Source of the DNA: an uncultured eubacterium 1-6
GTDB taxonomy: Bacteria; Bacillota; Clostridia; Lachnospirales; Lachnospiraceae
NCBI GenBank assembly: GCA_903789595.1
Contig: CAIFEZ010000031.1
Coordinates: 1 to 41,253 of the forward strand
DNA length: 41,253 nucleotides
Direction: 5' to 3'
Part shown: positions 33,380-41,036 of the stretch, one piece after another
Position numbering within the stretch: the first letter of the stretch is position 1
Layout: each line of letters starts with the position of its first letter
Made by a program: the position numbers and the translations under genes
Notes under the pieces: model-generated
What the model was told of the DNA's origin: nothing
The model's input: the letters and a program-made list of their open reading frames with translations, nothing else
Database searches by the model: none

Positions 33380-34459
33380 TCAGTCTCCGAAGGAAATTCC
33401 GATTCTCTTCGCGTCGCTGATCTCCTGACACGCCGGATCAACCGTCTTCAGCTTTCCGGCAACATCCTCAAGCGGAACCTTCTTGATCTTCCCGTTGACG
33501 AGCGCCACCATGTAACCGTACTGTCCGTCGATGATCAGCTTGGCTGCCTCGGATCCGATTCTTGTAGAAAGGATGCGGTCATATGCGCAGGGGCTTCCTC
33601 CTCTCTGCATATGTCCGGGAACTGTCACACGGATTTCCATGCCGGTCTCCTTGTAGATGTCATCGGCGATTTTATAAGAAATCGACGGGAACTGCTTCGC
33701 GATCTCTGCCATCTTCTTCTTCGCATCCTTCTTCGGGAGCGCGGCGATCTCCTTCGGGACTGCTCCCTCCGCAACCGCCAGAATGGTAAATCCGCTTCCG
33801 CGGGCCTTCCGCTTATTGATCGCACCGATGATCTTATTGATATCGTACGGGATTTCTGGAATCAGGATCACATCCGCGCCGCTGGCGATTCCGGCGTAAA
33901 GGGTGAGCCAGCCGACCTTATGTCCCATCACTTCCACGATGAAAACCCTGTTGTGAGAGGATGCGGTCGTGTGAATGCAGTCAATCGCGTTCGTCGCGAT
34001 GTCAACCGCGCTGTAGAAGCCGAAGGTCATGTCAGTTCCATAGATATCATTATCGATGGTCTTCGGAAGATGAATAATGTTCAGTCCCTCTTCCCGGAGA
34101 AGGTTTGCGGTCTTCTGAGTTCCGTTCCCTCCGAGGATCACCAGGCAGTCAAGACGCAGCTTGTAATAATTCTGCTTCATGGCTTCCACCTTGTCGAGCC
34201 CGTTCTCGTCTGGCTCTCTCATCAGTTTGAAGGGCTGACGGGATGTGCCGAGAATTGTGCCGCCGCGGGTAAGTATTCCGGAAAAATCGTGATCCGTCAG
34301 CATCCGGTAGTCGCCGTAGATGAGGCCCTTGTAACCGTTCATAAACCCATAGACTTCCAGCTCATCCAGATTATTCGCGAGTCCCTTGACCACGCCTCGC
34401 ATTGTAGCATTCAGAGCCTGACAGTCGCCTCCGCTTGTCAACATACCAATTCTCATCAT
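33380..34459 (-). CDS. pfkA: 6-phosphofructokinase (group III type), unusual Mg-site residue
   Basis: The 359-residue enzyme phosphorylates fructose 6-phosphate. It has the ATP-site LTSGGDCQALNATMRG, the TRGGTILGTSR segment, the catalytic PKTIDNDIYGTD and the MGHKVGWLT and GHMQRGGSP blocks. The Lys in PKTIDND marks the group III or PPi-related branch. GGNG (with Gly rather than Asp) suggests ATP use, but Asn takes the place of the Mg-binding Asp. The ATG at 34459 follows AAGGA. A strong promoter lies at 34520-34548. Which phosphate donor it uses is uncertain. Confidence 0.93.
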   Translation of the reverse strand: MMRIGMLTSGGDCQALNATMRGVVKGLANNLDELEVYGFMNGYKGLIYGDYRMLTDHDFSGILTRGGTILGTSRQPFKLMREPDENGLDKVEAMKQNYYKLRLDCLVILGGNGTQKTANLLREEGLNIIHLPKTIDNDIYGTDMTFGFYSAVDIATNAIDCIHTTASSHNRVFIVEVMGHKVGWLTLYAGIASGADVILIPEIPYDINKIIGAINKRKARGSGFTILAVAEGAVPKEIAALPKKDAKKKMAEIAKQFPSISYKIADDIYKETGMEIRVTVPGHMQRGGSPCAYDRILSTRIGSEAAKLIIDGQYGYMVALVNGKIKKVPLEDVAGKLKTVDPACQEISDAKRIGISFGD

Positions 34460-34519
34460 ACTTTCATCCTTTCCTGAGTGCAATCGACTCTCGTCCTGCC
34501 TCACCGTTATGCTTTCTTT

Positions 34520-34548
34520 ATTATAAAATAAATCCCTTTCTCACACAA
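34520..34548 (-). promoter_or_regulatory. Promoter of pfkA
   Basis: The minus strand carries TTGTGT (34543-34548) and TATAAT (34520-34525) with a 17-nt spacer, about 60 nt before the pfkA start. It diverges from the SRP RNA promoter. Confidence 0.85.
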
Positions 34549-34590
34549 GAATAGTTTCTTTGCGCGGCTCTGCGCTCATGAACGTAGCCG

Positions 34591-34619
34591 TTGACTTTTG
34601 AATGTAAAGACGTTATACT
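34591..34619 (+). promoter_or_regulatory. Promoter of the SRP RNA gene
   Basis: The plus strand carries TTGACT (34591-34596) and TATACT (34614-34619) with an exact 17-nt spacer, about 10 nt before the predicted RNA start. Confidence 0.9.
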
Positions 34620-34628
34620 TCATTTTAT

Positions 34629-34892
34629 CCGCGCAACCGGGGAAGCAGCGGCTCCCTGTACCTGCAATCCGCTATAGCAGGGGTGATGCCGAACAGAGGT
34701 CTTAGTCCTTCCGTGGCTGCCTTCTGTAAGTGACGATGACGTCCGGGTCTTACGCAACGGAAATCTGTGAACCGTGTCAGGGCAGGAATGCAGCAGCACT
34801 AAGCAGAACCTTTCGTGTGACGTAGGGTCGCCTGGGCCGAGTTAACTGCAGAAGTAACGCATGTGGGGGACGGATCGACGGGACGCGCGCGG
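34629..34892 (+). ncRNA. ffs: Signal recognition particle RNA, long Firmicute form
   Basis: The RNA has the Alu-domain segment GGCTCCCTGTACCTGCAATC, also seen in the B. subtilis scRNA. The Ffh-binding tip GTCAGGGCAGGAATGCAGCA has a GGAA tetraloop, followed by AGCACTAAGCAG. The CCTGGGCCGAGTTAACTGC block of the Alu side is also present. CCGCGC at the 5' end (34629-34634) pairs with GCGCGG at the 3' end (34887-34892), followed by T5, which ends transcription. It is about 264 nt long. Exact ends are inferred from this stem and the promoter. Confidence 0.95.
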
Positions 34893-35016
34893 TTTTTATA
34901 TTTCCTATCCGATTTTCTGTTTTTCTTCTGGGACGATCGACTGTCTGATTTTGAAAACGATCACTTCTGCTCTCTTTACTGATTCTCGTGATTAAATCGG
35001 AATTTTTGCTCACCCT

Positions 35017-35778
35017 TCACTCTTGATACCTGCTCCGGATGTAATCCCGCACCTCCAGCAGTGACGTCATTTTATGAAGGTACAGGTCATCGACCGCGGA
35101 GGTATCCTTCTGCAGGTCCGGTATCATGATCACCGGCGTTCCCGCCGCATATGCCGCCCTGACACCGTTGACAGAGTCTTCAAGGACCAGTGTCTCCTCC
35201 GGCTTCATCCCAAGCTTCTGACAGGCGAGCCGGTAAATGAACGGATCCGGTTTGGCCGCTCTGACCATGTCGCCGCAGATCATCGTGCGGAAAACGTTCG
35301 GCGTCCGCGTGACCGCAAGATTCAGATAGGTATGAATGCTGCTGGAACCGGTGGCGAGCACCATCGGTATTTTTTCGTTCGACAGTAACTGAAGCAGTTC
35401 AAAGAGGCCCTTCTGCACCGGAATCCCCTCTGTTTGTTTTCTTCTCGTCACGATCGCCTTGTATCTTTTCTCAAATTCCGAATAAGGAAAATCCGTGCCG
35501 AATTTTTCCCGAAAATGCGTCACCCGAAGAGCCCGGTTCATGCCCATGGTTTGAAAAATTTCATCTCCGAGCGGATGTCCGACAAATTCCGGTCCGACGA
35601 TGTCCCATGCCTCCCGGATCATCTGCTCCGTCCGGTACATAAGACCGTCCATATCAAAAATAACGGCGTGCGGCCACGGCCGTCTTTGTATGATTCCGGC
35701 CTCTATCTCATTCCAGTTCAACGGATTCCAGTCCTCCTCTGCCGAACGGCTGCATACGCACCTGTCCATCGGCCGCAT
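35017..35778 (-). CDS. HAD superfamily phosphatase / beta-phosphoglucomutase-like
   Basis: The roughly 253-residue protein has all four HAD motifs: the nucleophile in VIFDMDGLMYRTE, the Thr in LATGSSS, the Lys in AAKPDPF and the acid pair in VLEDSVNGVRAA. A helical cap of subfamily I lies between motifs I and II, as in beta-phosphoglucomutases and sugar phosphatases. The substrate is unknown. The start is unclear: ATG 35778 has AAGG upstream, but a TTG at 35811 inside a tandem repeat also opens the frame. About 33 residues precede the usual N-terminus. Confidence 0.88.
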   Translation of the reverse strand: MRPMDRCVCSRSAEEDWNPLNWNEIEAGIIQRRPWPHAVIFDMDGLMYRTEQMIREAWDIVGPEFVGHPLGDEIFQTMGMNRALRVTHFREKFGTDFPYSEFEKRYKAIVTRRKQTEGIPVQKGLFELLQLLSNEKIPMVLATGSSSIHTYLNLAVTRTPNVFRTMICGDMVRAAKPDPFIYRLACQKLGMKPEETLVLEDSVNGVRAAYAAGTPVIMIPDLQKDTSAVDDLYLHKMTSLLEVRDYIRSRYQE

Positions 35779-35806
35779 ACGCACCTTCACATCGGCTGTG
35801 TGCTCT

Positions 35807-35932
35807 GGCAATTGTCAAAAACGACTGCCATACCCGCCATCGCCGCAACTGCCATCGGTTACATGCCCCGGCGATTGTCAAAAACGACTTCCACAACTGC
35901 CATCGGTTACATGCCCTGGCGATTGTCAAAAA
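35807..35932. repeat. Tandem repeat copying the 3' end of the upstream small gene
   Basis: GGCGATTGTCAAAAA (GGCAATTG in one copy) starts at 35807, 35870 and 35918, with spacings of 63 and 48. The intervening CATCGGTTACATGCCC block is also repeated. The first copy, at 35918, contains the last codons and TAA (35907-35909) of the neighbouring gene, and the others repeat that stop out of use. The last copy reaches the HAD gene start. Confidence 0.88.
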
Positions 35933-36164
35933 TCTCCAGGGTCCGGCAGATCTCATTTTCATAATCTCCGGTCACTTCCTCCATGTGGCCGGCATGCATG
36001 AGGTTGGTCTCCGCCCCGCAGCTCCCGTCATCATTCCGGAATTCCCAGATATGGTAGGAAAGTCCGCGGTCGATAAAATCGATGCTACCCACCCCGTCAT
36101 CCTCCGCGTAGGTAAACGAATATTCCTTTTCCTTTAAAAGCTTCTGAATCTTCTCCAGTCTCAT
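35907..36164 (-). CDS. Small conserved Lachnospiraceae-type protein
   Basis: The 85-residue protein (RLEKIQKLLKEKEYSF, then DGVGSIDFIDRGLSYHIWEF, then ETNLMHAGHMEEVTGDYENEI) looks like a small protein common in gut Clostridia, sometimes misnamed kinase. It has no catalytic motif I can name. The ATG at 36164 is the best start, although the ribosome site (GGAGA) is somewhat far. Its last codons lie in a tandem repeat. It precedes the HAD gene but the repeat separates them. Confidence 0.65.
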   Translation of the reverse strand: MRLEKIQKLLKEKEYSFTYAEDDGVGSIDFIDRGLSYHIWEFRNDDGSCGAETNLMHAGHMEEVTGDYENEICRTLEIFDNRQGM

Positions 36165-36227
36165 GACAATCTGTTCGTCTCCGTCACATGCGATCACAGA
36201 AATAATTCCTGTCTGTTTTCTTTTTGG

Positions 36228-36290
36228 CCGACACAGCGCTGTTGCCTGCCTGTTTTATTGTCCGACACAGCACTGTTGCCTGCCTGTCTG
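36228..36290. repeat. 34-bp direct duplication
   Basis: The block CCGACACAGC(G/A)CTGTTGCCTGCCTGT occurs at 36228 and again at 36262, exactly 34 nt apart. A related version (ACTGCTGTTGCCCTGTC) lies near 38,900. Both are intergenic. No gene is present in 36,165-36,301. Confidence 0.75.
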
Positions 36291-36301
36291 CGTTTCACCC
36301 G

Positions 36302-36865
36302 TCACACTACTGTCTCATGCTGAAAAACCATCTGCTTCTTCAGATCTCTCGCGCTGTCCTCCCCATTCAGGATCCGAACGAGCTCAAATGCGAAATCAAA
36401 GGCCGCTCCGGGGCCATGACCGGTGGTGACATTATCGTCTGTGACAACCGGCACATCCTGATATTCCGCTCCCGTCAGAGTGGCTTCCATTCCGGGATAT
36501 ACGGTTGCCTTTCTGCTTTCCAGAAATCCCATTTTCCCGAAGATCGAGGGAGCCGCGCAGATTGCCGCGATATGACTTCCCGAAATATAGGCGCCGTTCA
36601 GAATCTGCGCGAGCTCGCGGTTCGCCGCAAGATTCTTCGTTCCCTCTCCGCCTCCGGGAAGAACATAGAGATCGCCGTCCTCACAGTTCACCTCCTGAAG
36701 CAGGCGGTCCGCCTCAAGATAAATCTTATGAGATCCTCTGATCCATTTTCTGCCCATAACGGAGACCGTGATCACTTCATTTCCGGCTCTTCTGAGCACA
36801 TCAACAGGTGTCATCGCCTCTACCTCTTCGAGGCCGTCCGCAAGAAATACATATACCTTTGCCAT
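36302..36865 (-). CDS. DJ-1/PfpI family protein
   Basis: The 187-residue protein has the DJ-1 nucleophile-elbow Cys in AAICAAPSI and the conserved Glu in LADGLEEVEA. The N-terminal strand is AKVYVFL, and LPGGGEGT and DDNVTTGHGPGAAFDFA are also present. Members act as glyoxalase-like, deglycase-like or chaperone proteins against carbonyl stress; the exact activity is debated. The ATG at 36865 has AAGGA 8 nt upstream, so the six residues before it are left out. Confidence 0.9.
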   Translation of the reverse strand: MAKVYVFLADGLEEVEAMTPVDVLRRAGNEVITVSVMGRKWIRGSHKIYLEADRLLQEVNCEDGDLYVLPGGGEGTKNLAANRELAQILNGAYISGSHIAAICAAPSIFGKMGFLESRKATVYPGMEATLTGAEYQDVPVVTDDNVTTGHGPGAAFDFAFELVRILNGEDSARDLKKQMVFQHETVV

Positions 36866-36917
36866 TTCTTCTGTCCTTTCCATAATCGATACATGTTCTG
36901 ACGCCCGTCCGCGCGGC

Positions 36918-36972
36918 TGCTGTTCACGCTTAAATAACCGGGCAGGGATTTCAGCTATCCCATGAACCGCGA
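36918..36972 (-). repeat. Dispersed palindromic repeat, short copy
   Basis: GTTCACGC and GGGCAGGGATTTCAGC followed by CCCATGAAC give a hairpin and match the family at 26,612 and 37,811 on the reverse strand, with a deletion in the middle. Confidence 0.6.
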
Positions 36973-36988
36973 AAGGCGGCGGTTACGT

Positions 36989-37789
36989 TTATACTTTTCC
37001 GGCCTTGTCAATACAGGCCAGTGTTGCCTCCATGACCGCGCTGCGGAACCCTTTCTCTTCCAGCACGCGCACTGCCTCTATTGTGGTTCCTCCCGGCGAG
37101 CACACCATGTCCTTCAGATCACCCGGATGCCTTCCCGTCTCGAGCACCATCTTCGCGCTTCCAAGCAGCGTCTGCGCTGCAAATTCATATGCCTGTTTCC
37201 TCGGCATTCCGTCATGAACGGCCGCATCCGCCAGCGCCTCTATAAAGAGAAAGGCATAGGCCGGAGAGCTTCCGCTCACACCGGTGACAACATCCATCAT
37301 TCTTTCCTTCACAACCTCATATCGTCCGAAGCTTCCGAAGATTTCTTCTACAATCCCGAGGTCCTCCGCTGTAATGAATGCATTGGGGCAGAGCGCCGTC
37401 ATGCCTTCGCCCACGAGAGCAGGTGTGTTCGGCATGGTTCTCACGATTTTCACATCTCTGCCGAAGGTATCCTTCAGCCACTGCAGCGTTTTTCCCGGTG
37501 CAAGCGTTACGACGATGGCATCCTTGTGTATGTGCGCCGCGATTTCACGGATGACCTCCTCCATATATACGGGTTTTACCGCAAGCACAAGGACATCCGC
37601 AAATTCCGCGACCTCAATGTTGTTCTGCGTCACGGCGATGGAGAACTGTTTGGAAGCCCTTTCTACCGTTTCCCTGCTTTTCGCCGATGCCATGAGATTC
37701 TCCTCAGCCACCAGATTCTTCTTCAGAATTCCTCCGATCATCGCACCTGCCATGTTTCCGCAGCCGATGAATCCGATCTTGATGTTCAT
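36989..37789 (-). CDS. proC: Pyrroline-5-carboxylate reductase
   Basis: The 266-residue enzyme makes proline from pyrroline-5-carboxylate with NAD(P)H. It has the Rossmann motif IGFIGCGNMAGAMIGG, the ADVLVLAVKP strand, RTMPNTPALVGEG, and the substrate-site region VTGVSGSSPAYAFLFIEALADAAV. The ATG at 37789 follows GAGGG. It is preceded by a short gap from the radical SAM gene that holds a dispersed repeat, so it is probably transcribed alone or weakly linked. Confidence 0.96.
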   Translation of the reverse strand: MNIKIGFIGCGNMAGAMIGGILKKNLVAEENLMASAKSRETVERASKQFSIAVTQNNIEVAEFADVLVLAVKPVYMEEVIREIAAHIHKDAIVVTLAPGKTLQWLKDTFGRDVKIVRTMPNTPALVGEGMTALCPNAFITAEDLGIVEEIFGSFGRYEVVKERMMDVVTGVSGSSPAYAFLFIEALADAAVHDGMPRKQAYEFAAQTLLGSAKMVLETGRHPGDLKDMVCSPGGTTIEAVRVLEEKGFRSAVMEATLACIDKAGKV

Positions 37790-37810
37790 CCTGATCCCTC
37801 TTTTCCGGTC

Positions 37811-37877
37811 ACTGCTCACGCTTAACTCCAGGCAGGGCTGTGAAAGCTCCGCCTTTCAGATATCCCGTGAACAGCAG
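37811..37877 (-). repeat. Dispersed palindromic repeat, complete copy
   Basis: CTGCTCACG and CGTGAACAGCAG form the outer stem of a hairpin. On the minus strand ATATCTGAAAGGCGGAGCTT is followed by TCACAGCCCTGC, which matches the copy at 26,612. It sits between proC and the radical SAM gene. Confidence 0.75.
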
Positions 37878-37902
37878 CCTTTTCTGTCGTTGTTCTGATC
37901 TC

Positions 37903-38862
37903 TCAGACGCCTTCTCCGTCGAACGAAGGAATGAAGCTCTCCGCAGCGGTGCCGCCCTCCTGTATGAACGCATTTTCGATGCCGAGTTCCAGCGCGTAAT
38001 CAACAAGGGCGTCATATTCCCTCCGCGTCACCTTTCTGCTGATCTCCGGATATCTGTCCCGGATCCGTTCAAAGGGCGTGTACTGATTCATCAGACTGAG
38101 CCATACCCTGTCTCCATAGGTCGTCCAGACATATTCTACCACCTTCTTCGAGTTTCGGACATGCCCTGGAAGCAGAAGATTTCTGACGATGACTCCTTTT
38201 TTCATCAGACCGTCCTCGGAAAAAACAGGCTCCGGACATTGTCTGTACATCTCAGCAAGTGACCGCGCTGCCCATTCCGGGTAATCTTCCGCTCCGGAAT
38301 ACTTCCCGGCCAGCTCCGCCTCCATGTATTTAAAATCCGTCAGATAGATATCGACGACCCCATCCAAAAGGCGCAGCATCTCCGGGTCCTCATATCCTCC
38401 GCAGTTGCACACAAACGGAATCGTAAGTCCCATCTGCCGCGCTTTTCCGGCCGCAAGAACGATCTGAGGAATATACTGCGTCGGCGTGACCAGATTAATG
38501 TTATTTGCTTTCTTGTCCTGCAGCTCCAAAAAGATCTTAGCGAGCCTGTCGATCGTGATTTTCTTCCCGGTCCTCGCGTGAGCGATCTCGTAATTCTGAC
38601 AGTAGACGCATCTCAGAGGGCATCCGGAGAAAAAAACGGTTCCCGATCCATTTGCATTCCCGTTTTCCCGGCTTCCCGAGATACAGGGTTCCTCCCAGAA
38701 ATGAAGTGCGGCTCTTGTCACATACAGGTCGGCGGGCACACCGCAGATCCCGTTTTTTCCTCCCTCGCGGTCCGCGCCGCATCTTCTCGGGCAGATCCGG
38801 CAGGTTTTCATATAATGTGACAGAAAGGCTGACTCCTCACTTGTTTTTTTCTGATTATACAT
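37903..38862 (-). CDS. PflX-like radical SAM protein
   Basis: The 319-residue protein has the radical SAM cysteine motif GC81PLRC85VYC88QNYE and an extra N-terminal cysteine set (C21, C24, C28, C40) that may hold a second cluster. It resembles COG1313/PflX, relatives of pyruvate formate-lyase activating enzymes with unknown target. NINLVTPTQYIPQI and VDIYLTDFKYM are typical of that group. The ATG at 38862 has AGGGA upstream. No formate-lyase-like target is in the window. Confidence 0.85.
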   Translation of the reverse strand: MYNQKKTSEESAFLSHYMKTCRICPRRCGADREGGKNGICGVPADLYVTRAALHFWEEPCISGSRENGNANGSGTVFFSGCPLRCVYCQNYEIAHARTGKKITIDRLAKIFLELQDKKANNINLVTPTQYIPQIVLAAGKARQMGLTIPFVCNCGGYEDPEMLRLLDGVVDIYLTDFKYMEAELAGKYSGAEDYPEWAARSLAEMYRQCPEPVFSEDGLMKKGVIVRNLLLPGHVRNSKKVVEYVWTTYGDRVWLSLMNQYTPFERIRDRYPEISRKVTRREYDALVDYALELGIENAFIQEGGTAAESFIPSFDGEGV

Positions 38863-38995
38863 ATCCCTACAGCACCATCTCCATATTCTGATCCGATACA
38901 CTGCTGTTGCCCTGTCATATCTGCGTCCCCGGCTGCCATACGTGTGCTTTTCCTCAATGCATGTATTTTCCGGAGCAAATTACTCTTCGATCCGC

Positions 38996-39025
38996 AGAAA
39001 GCAGGGATCAGAATCCCTGCTTTCT
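38996..39025. terminator. Perfect hairpin over the stop of the four-cysteine gene
   Basis: A 13-bp stem (38996-39008 with 39013-39025) with a 4-nt loop covers the last codons and stop of the small gene. No T-run follows on the minus strand, so it is a poor intrinsic terminator and might instead stabilise the 3' end. Confidence 0.6.
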
Positions 39026-39187
39026 GGCAACCGCATACTCGTCGCCGTTTCTGTAATACGGACAGGCGGCGTGCTCGTCCTGCATCAATCTGGCGAAATC
39101 ATCCTCATCCATATTGATATCGCACAGATACTCCTCGAAATCTTCGTCGTAGATATAATATGCGCACGTATCACAGCTGCCCTTCAA
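39008..39187 (-). CDS. Small four-cysteine protein (DUF6472-like), putative zinc binder
   Basis: This 59-residue gene starts at TTG 39187 (GGGGAAAAGGACA upstream) and ends at TGA 39008. Cysteines at 5, 8, 22 and 42 (SCDTCAYYIYDE, EYLCDINMDEDD, AACPYY) and the GDEYAVARKQ tail match a small conserved protein of gut Clostridia. A structural zinc site is likely and the role is unknown. The TTG start explains why simple searches for ATG genes miss it. Confidence 0.75.
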   Translation of the reverse strand: MKGSCDTCAYYIYDEDFEEYLCDINMDEDDFARLMQDEHAACPYYRNGDEYAVARKQGF

Positions 39188-39226
39188 TGTCCTTTTCCCC
39201 TGTTCTGATCATTTATTCTGATCACT

Positions 39227-39378
39227 GATCTGATCATTTGATCCGATCATTTGATCTCATCATTTAGTCTCAACATTTGATCTCAACATTTGATCTCAAC
39301 ATTTGATCTCAACATTTGGTCTCGTTATTTGATCTCATTATTTTATCTGATCATGCAGTCTCATCATCCGGTCTGAGC
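39227..39378. repeat. 13-bp tandem array after the beta-glucosidase gene
   Basis: About 11.5 consecutive 13-mers based on GATCTCAACATTT fill the gap between the beta-glucosidase stop and the small gene. The three central ones (39279-39317) are identical and the outer ones are increasingly diverged. No gene overlaps. It is too short and contiguous to be CRISPR. Confidence 0.93.
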
Positions 39379-39404
39379 TTATCTTCTGATCCGATATTCC
39401 AGAC

Positions 39405-40763
39405 TTAAAGTCCGGAGCCGTTTGACCGGATCACATCCCTGTACCAGTACGCAGAATCCTTCAGGATTCGTTCCTGGGTCTCATAATTGACATACACAAG
39501 GCCGAACCGCTCTGCATAGCCCTTATCCCATTCGAAATTGTCCATAAGAGACCACTGGAAATATCCCCGCAGATCTGTCTCATCCGCCGCCCGCTTCAGC
39601 TCATGCAGATACCTTGCCAGAAAATCGATCCGGTTCGGGTCATGGACCTTTCCATCAAGCGAAACGGTATCATGGCACGCCATACCGTTCTCCGTGATAT
39701 AGATCGGCTTGTGATATCTCTCGTAAAGGAACTTCGGCCCCCAGTACAAACATTCCGGCGTCACCGGCCAGTTTGTTGCTGTCTTTGCAAAGCCCGGAAT
39801 CCGGTTCACTTCCTCCGGCTCACCGTCAGGGCCCATACGGAAAGCTCTTCCGTTATAGATGTTCTGTCCGTACACATCAATCGGTTCGGAGATCAGCCTC
39901 ATATCCTCGTCTGTGATGCGGGGCAGATACCTTTCATATCTGGAAAGGCCCTCCTCCGGATAATGCCCGAGCAGGACCGGATCCGACCACCATGCCACAT
40001 TCCATGTCCAGTTGGAATCATCCTCCTGCATGGAAAAATACTTCTTCCGGGCGGCTTCGATATCTTCAGAGCTTTCGCTTGCCGGAATGATGATTCCGCT
40101 TGTGGGTGCATAACCGATGATCAGCGGCTGTTTTCCGTACTGACGCAGCATCTGAACCGCGCGCCCGTGTGCCCGCAGTGCATTATGCGCCATCTCAAAA
40201 GTGTCCCGCAGCGGGCATTTCAGCCCAGGCGCGTGAACACCGGACAGGAATCCAAGGCCCACGAAGCACTGCGGCTCGTTCAGAGTGAAGAAGTGCGTCA
40301 CCCTGTCGCTGAACCTCTCCGCAATCAGCCGGGCATAGTCTCCGAACCACTCGGCAATGTCACGGTTCAGCCAGCCTCCCTTTTTGTACAGCTCATAGGG
40401 AAGCTCCCAGTGGAACAGAGTGACGTACGGCTCGATCCCGTTTTTCAGCAGCTCATCGATCAGATCGCTGTAAAACCGGATACCCTCCTCATTCACGCGG
40501 CCGGTCCCCTCAGGAAGAACACGTGACCAGTCGATGGAGAAACGATATGCCTTCAGTCCGATTTCCTTCATGATCTGCACATCCTCGCGAAAACGGTGAT
40601 AGTGATCGCAGGCAATATCACCCGTCTGCCCGCCGTACACTCTCCCCGGTTCCTTTGTGAACACATCCCATACATGCATTCCTTTTCCTGTGCCGCTCAC
40701 TCCGCCCTCGATCTGATACGCGCTGGTAGCTGCGCCCCATGCAAAATCCTTTGAAAATCCCAT
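39405..40763 (-). CDS. Glycoside hydrolase family 1 beta-glucosidase
   Basis: The 452-residue enzyme has the GH1 acid/base E163 in TLNEPQC and the nucleophile E358 in YITENG. The start FAWGAATSAYQIEGG and the YFQWSLMDNFEW block are also present. There is no signal peptide, so it acts in the cytoplasm on imported beta-glucosides. The family also includes phospho-beta-glucosidases, but the phosphate-binding serine/lysine pattern is not visible, so a non-phosphorylated substrate is likely. The ATG at 40763 has AGGAGGG. Its own promoter lies at 40830-40859. Confidence 0.95.
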   Translation of the reverse strand: MGFSKDFAWGAATSAYQIEGGVSGTGKGMHVWDVFTKEPGRVYGGQTGDIACDHYHRFREDVQIMKEIGLKAYRFSIDWSRVLPEGTGRVNEEGIRFYSDLIDELLKNGIEPYVTLFHWELPYELYKKGGWLNRDIAEWFGDYARLIAERFSDRVTHFFTLNEPQCFVGLGFLSGVHAPGLKCPLRDTFEMAHNALRAHGRAVQMLRQYGKQPLIIGYAPTSGIIIPASESSEDIEAARKKYFSMQEDDSNWTWNVAWWSDPVLLGHYPEEGLSRYERYLPRITDEDMRLISEPIDVYGQNIYNGRAFRMGPDGEPEEVNRIPGFAKTATNWPVTPECLYWGPKFLYERYHKPIYITENGMACHDTVSLDGKVHDPNRIDFLARYLHELKRAADETDLRGYFQWSLMDNFEWDKGYAERFGLVYVNYETQERILKDSAYWYRDVIRSNGSGL

Positions 40764-40829
40764 AGGTGAACCCTCCTGTGTGTGATTCATATGGCGCCTA
40801 TAGCTCCGTTTTTTCCCTCACATCTTAAA

Positions 40830-40859
40830 ATTATACATGCCTCCGGTCATTCTGTTCAA
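40830..40859 (-). promoter_or_regulatory. Promoter of the beta-glucosidase gene
   Basis: The minus strand carries TTGAAC (40854-40859) and TATAAT (40830-40835) with an 18-nt spacer, about 65 nt before the gene start. No clear operator is seen. Confidence 0.8.
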
Positions 40860-40930
40860 GCAGTAAGACCAAGATACCACAGTTTCTATGTCTTGTCAGT
40901 TATTGGATACGTTATATCTGAAAGACATTA

Positions 40931-40978
40931 CCGGAAACGGTATATCTGAAAGGCCGGGGTTTCACCGCACTGTTCTTC
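40931..40978 (+). repeat. Dispersed palindromic repeat, copy near the rRNA operon end
   Basis: CGGTATATCTGAAAGGC followed by CGGGGTTTCACCGCACTG matches the copy at 26,612. It lies between the tRNA terminator and the beta-glucosidase promoter. Confidence 0.65.
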
Positions 40979-40996
40979 ATGTCTGAAAACGAGTAC

Positions 40997-41031
40997 AAAA
41001 AAAACTCGTAAATATAATATTTACGAGTTTT
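40997..41031 (-). terminator. Terminator of the rRNA-tRNA operon
   Basis: A perfect 14-bp stem (41001-41014 with 41018-41031) with a 3-nt loop is followed on the minus strand by T8. It lies 5 nt past the tRNA-Asn 3' end. Confidence 0.95.
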
Positions 41032-41036
41032 ACGAA

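Noticed and set aside
39227-39378. Possible CRISPR array
   Set aside because: Units are 13 bp and contiguous, without spacers, and no cas gene is in the window.
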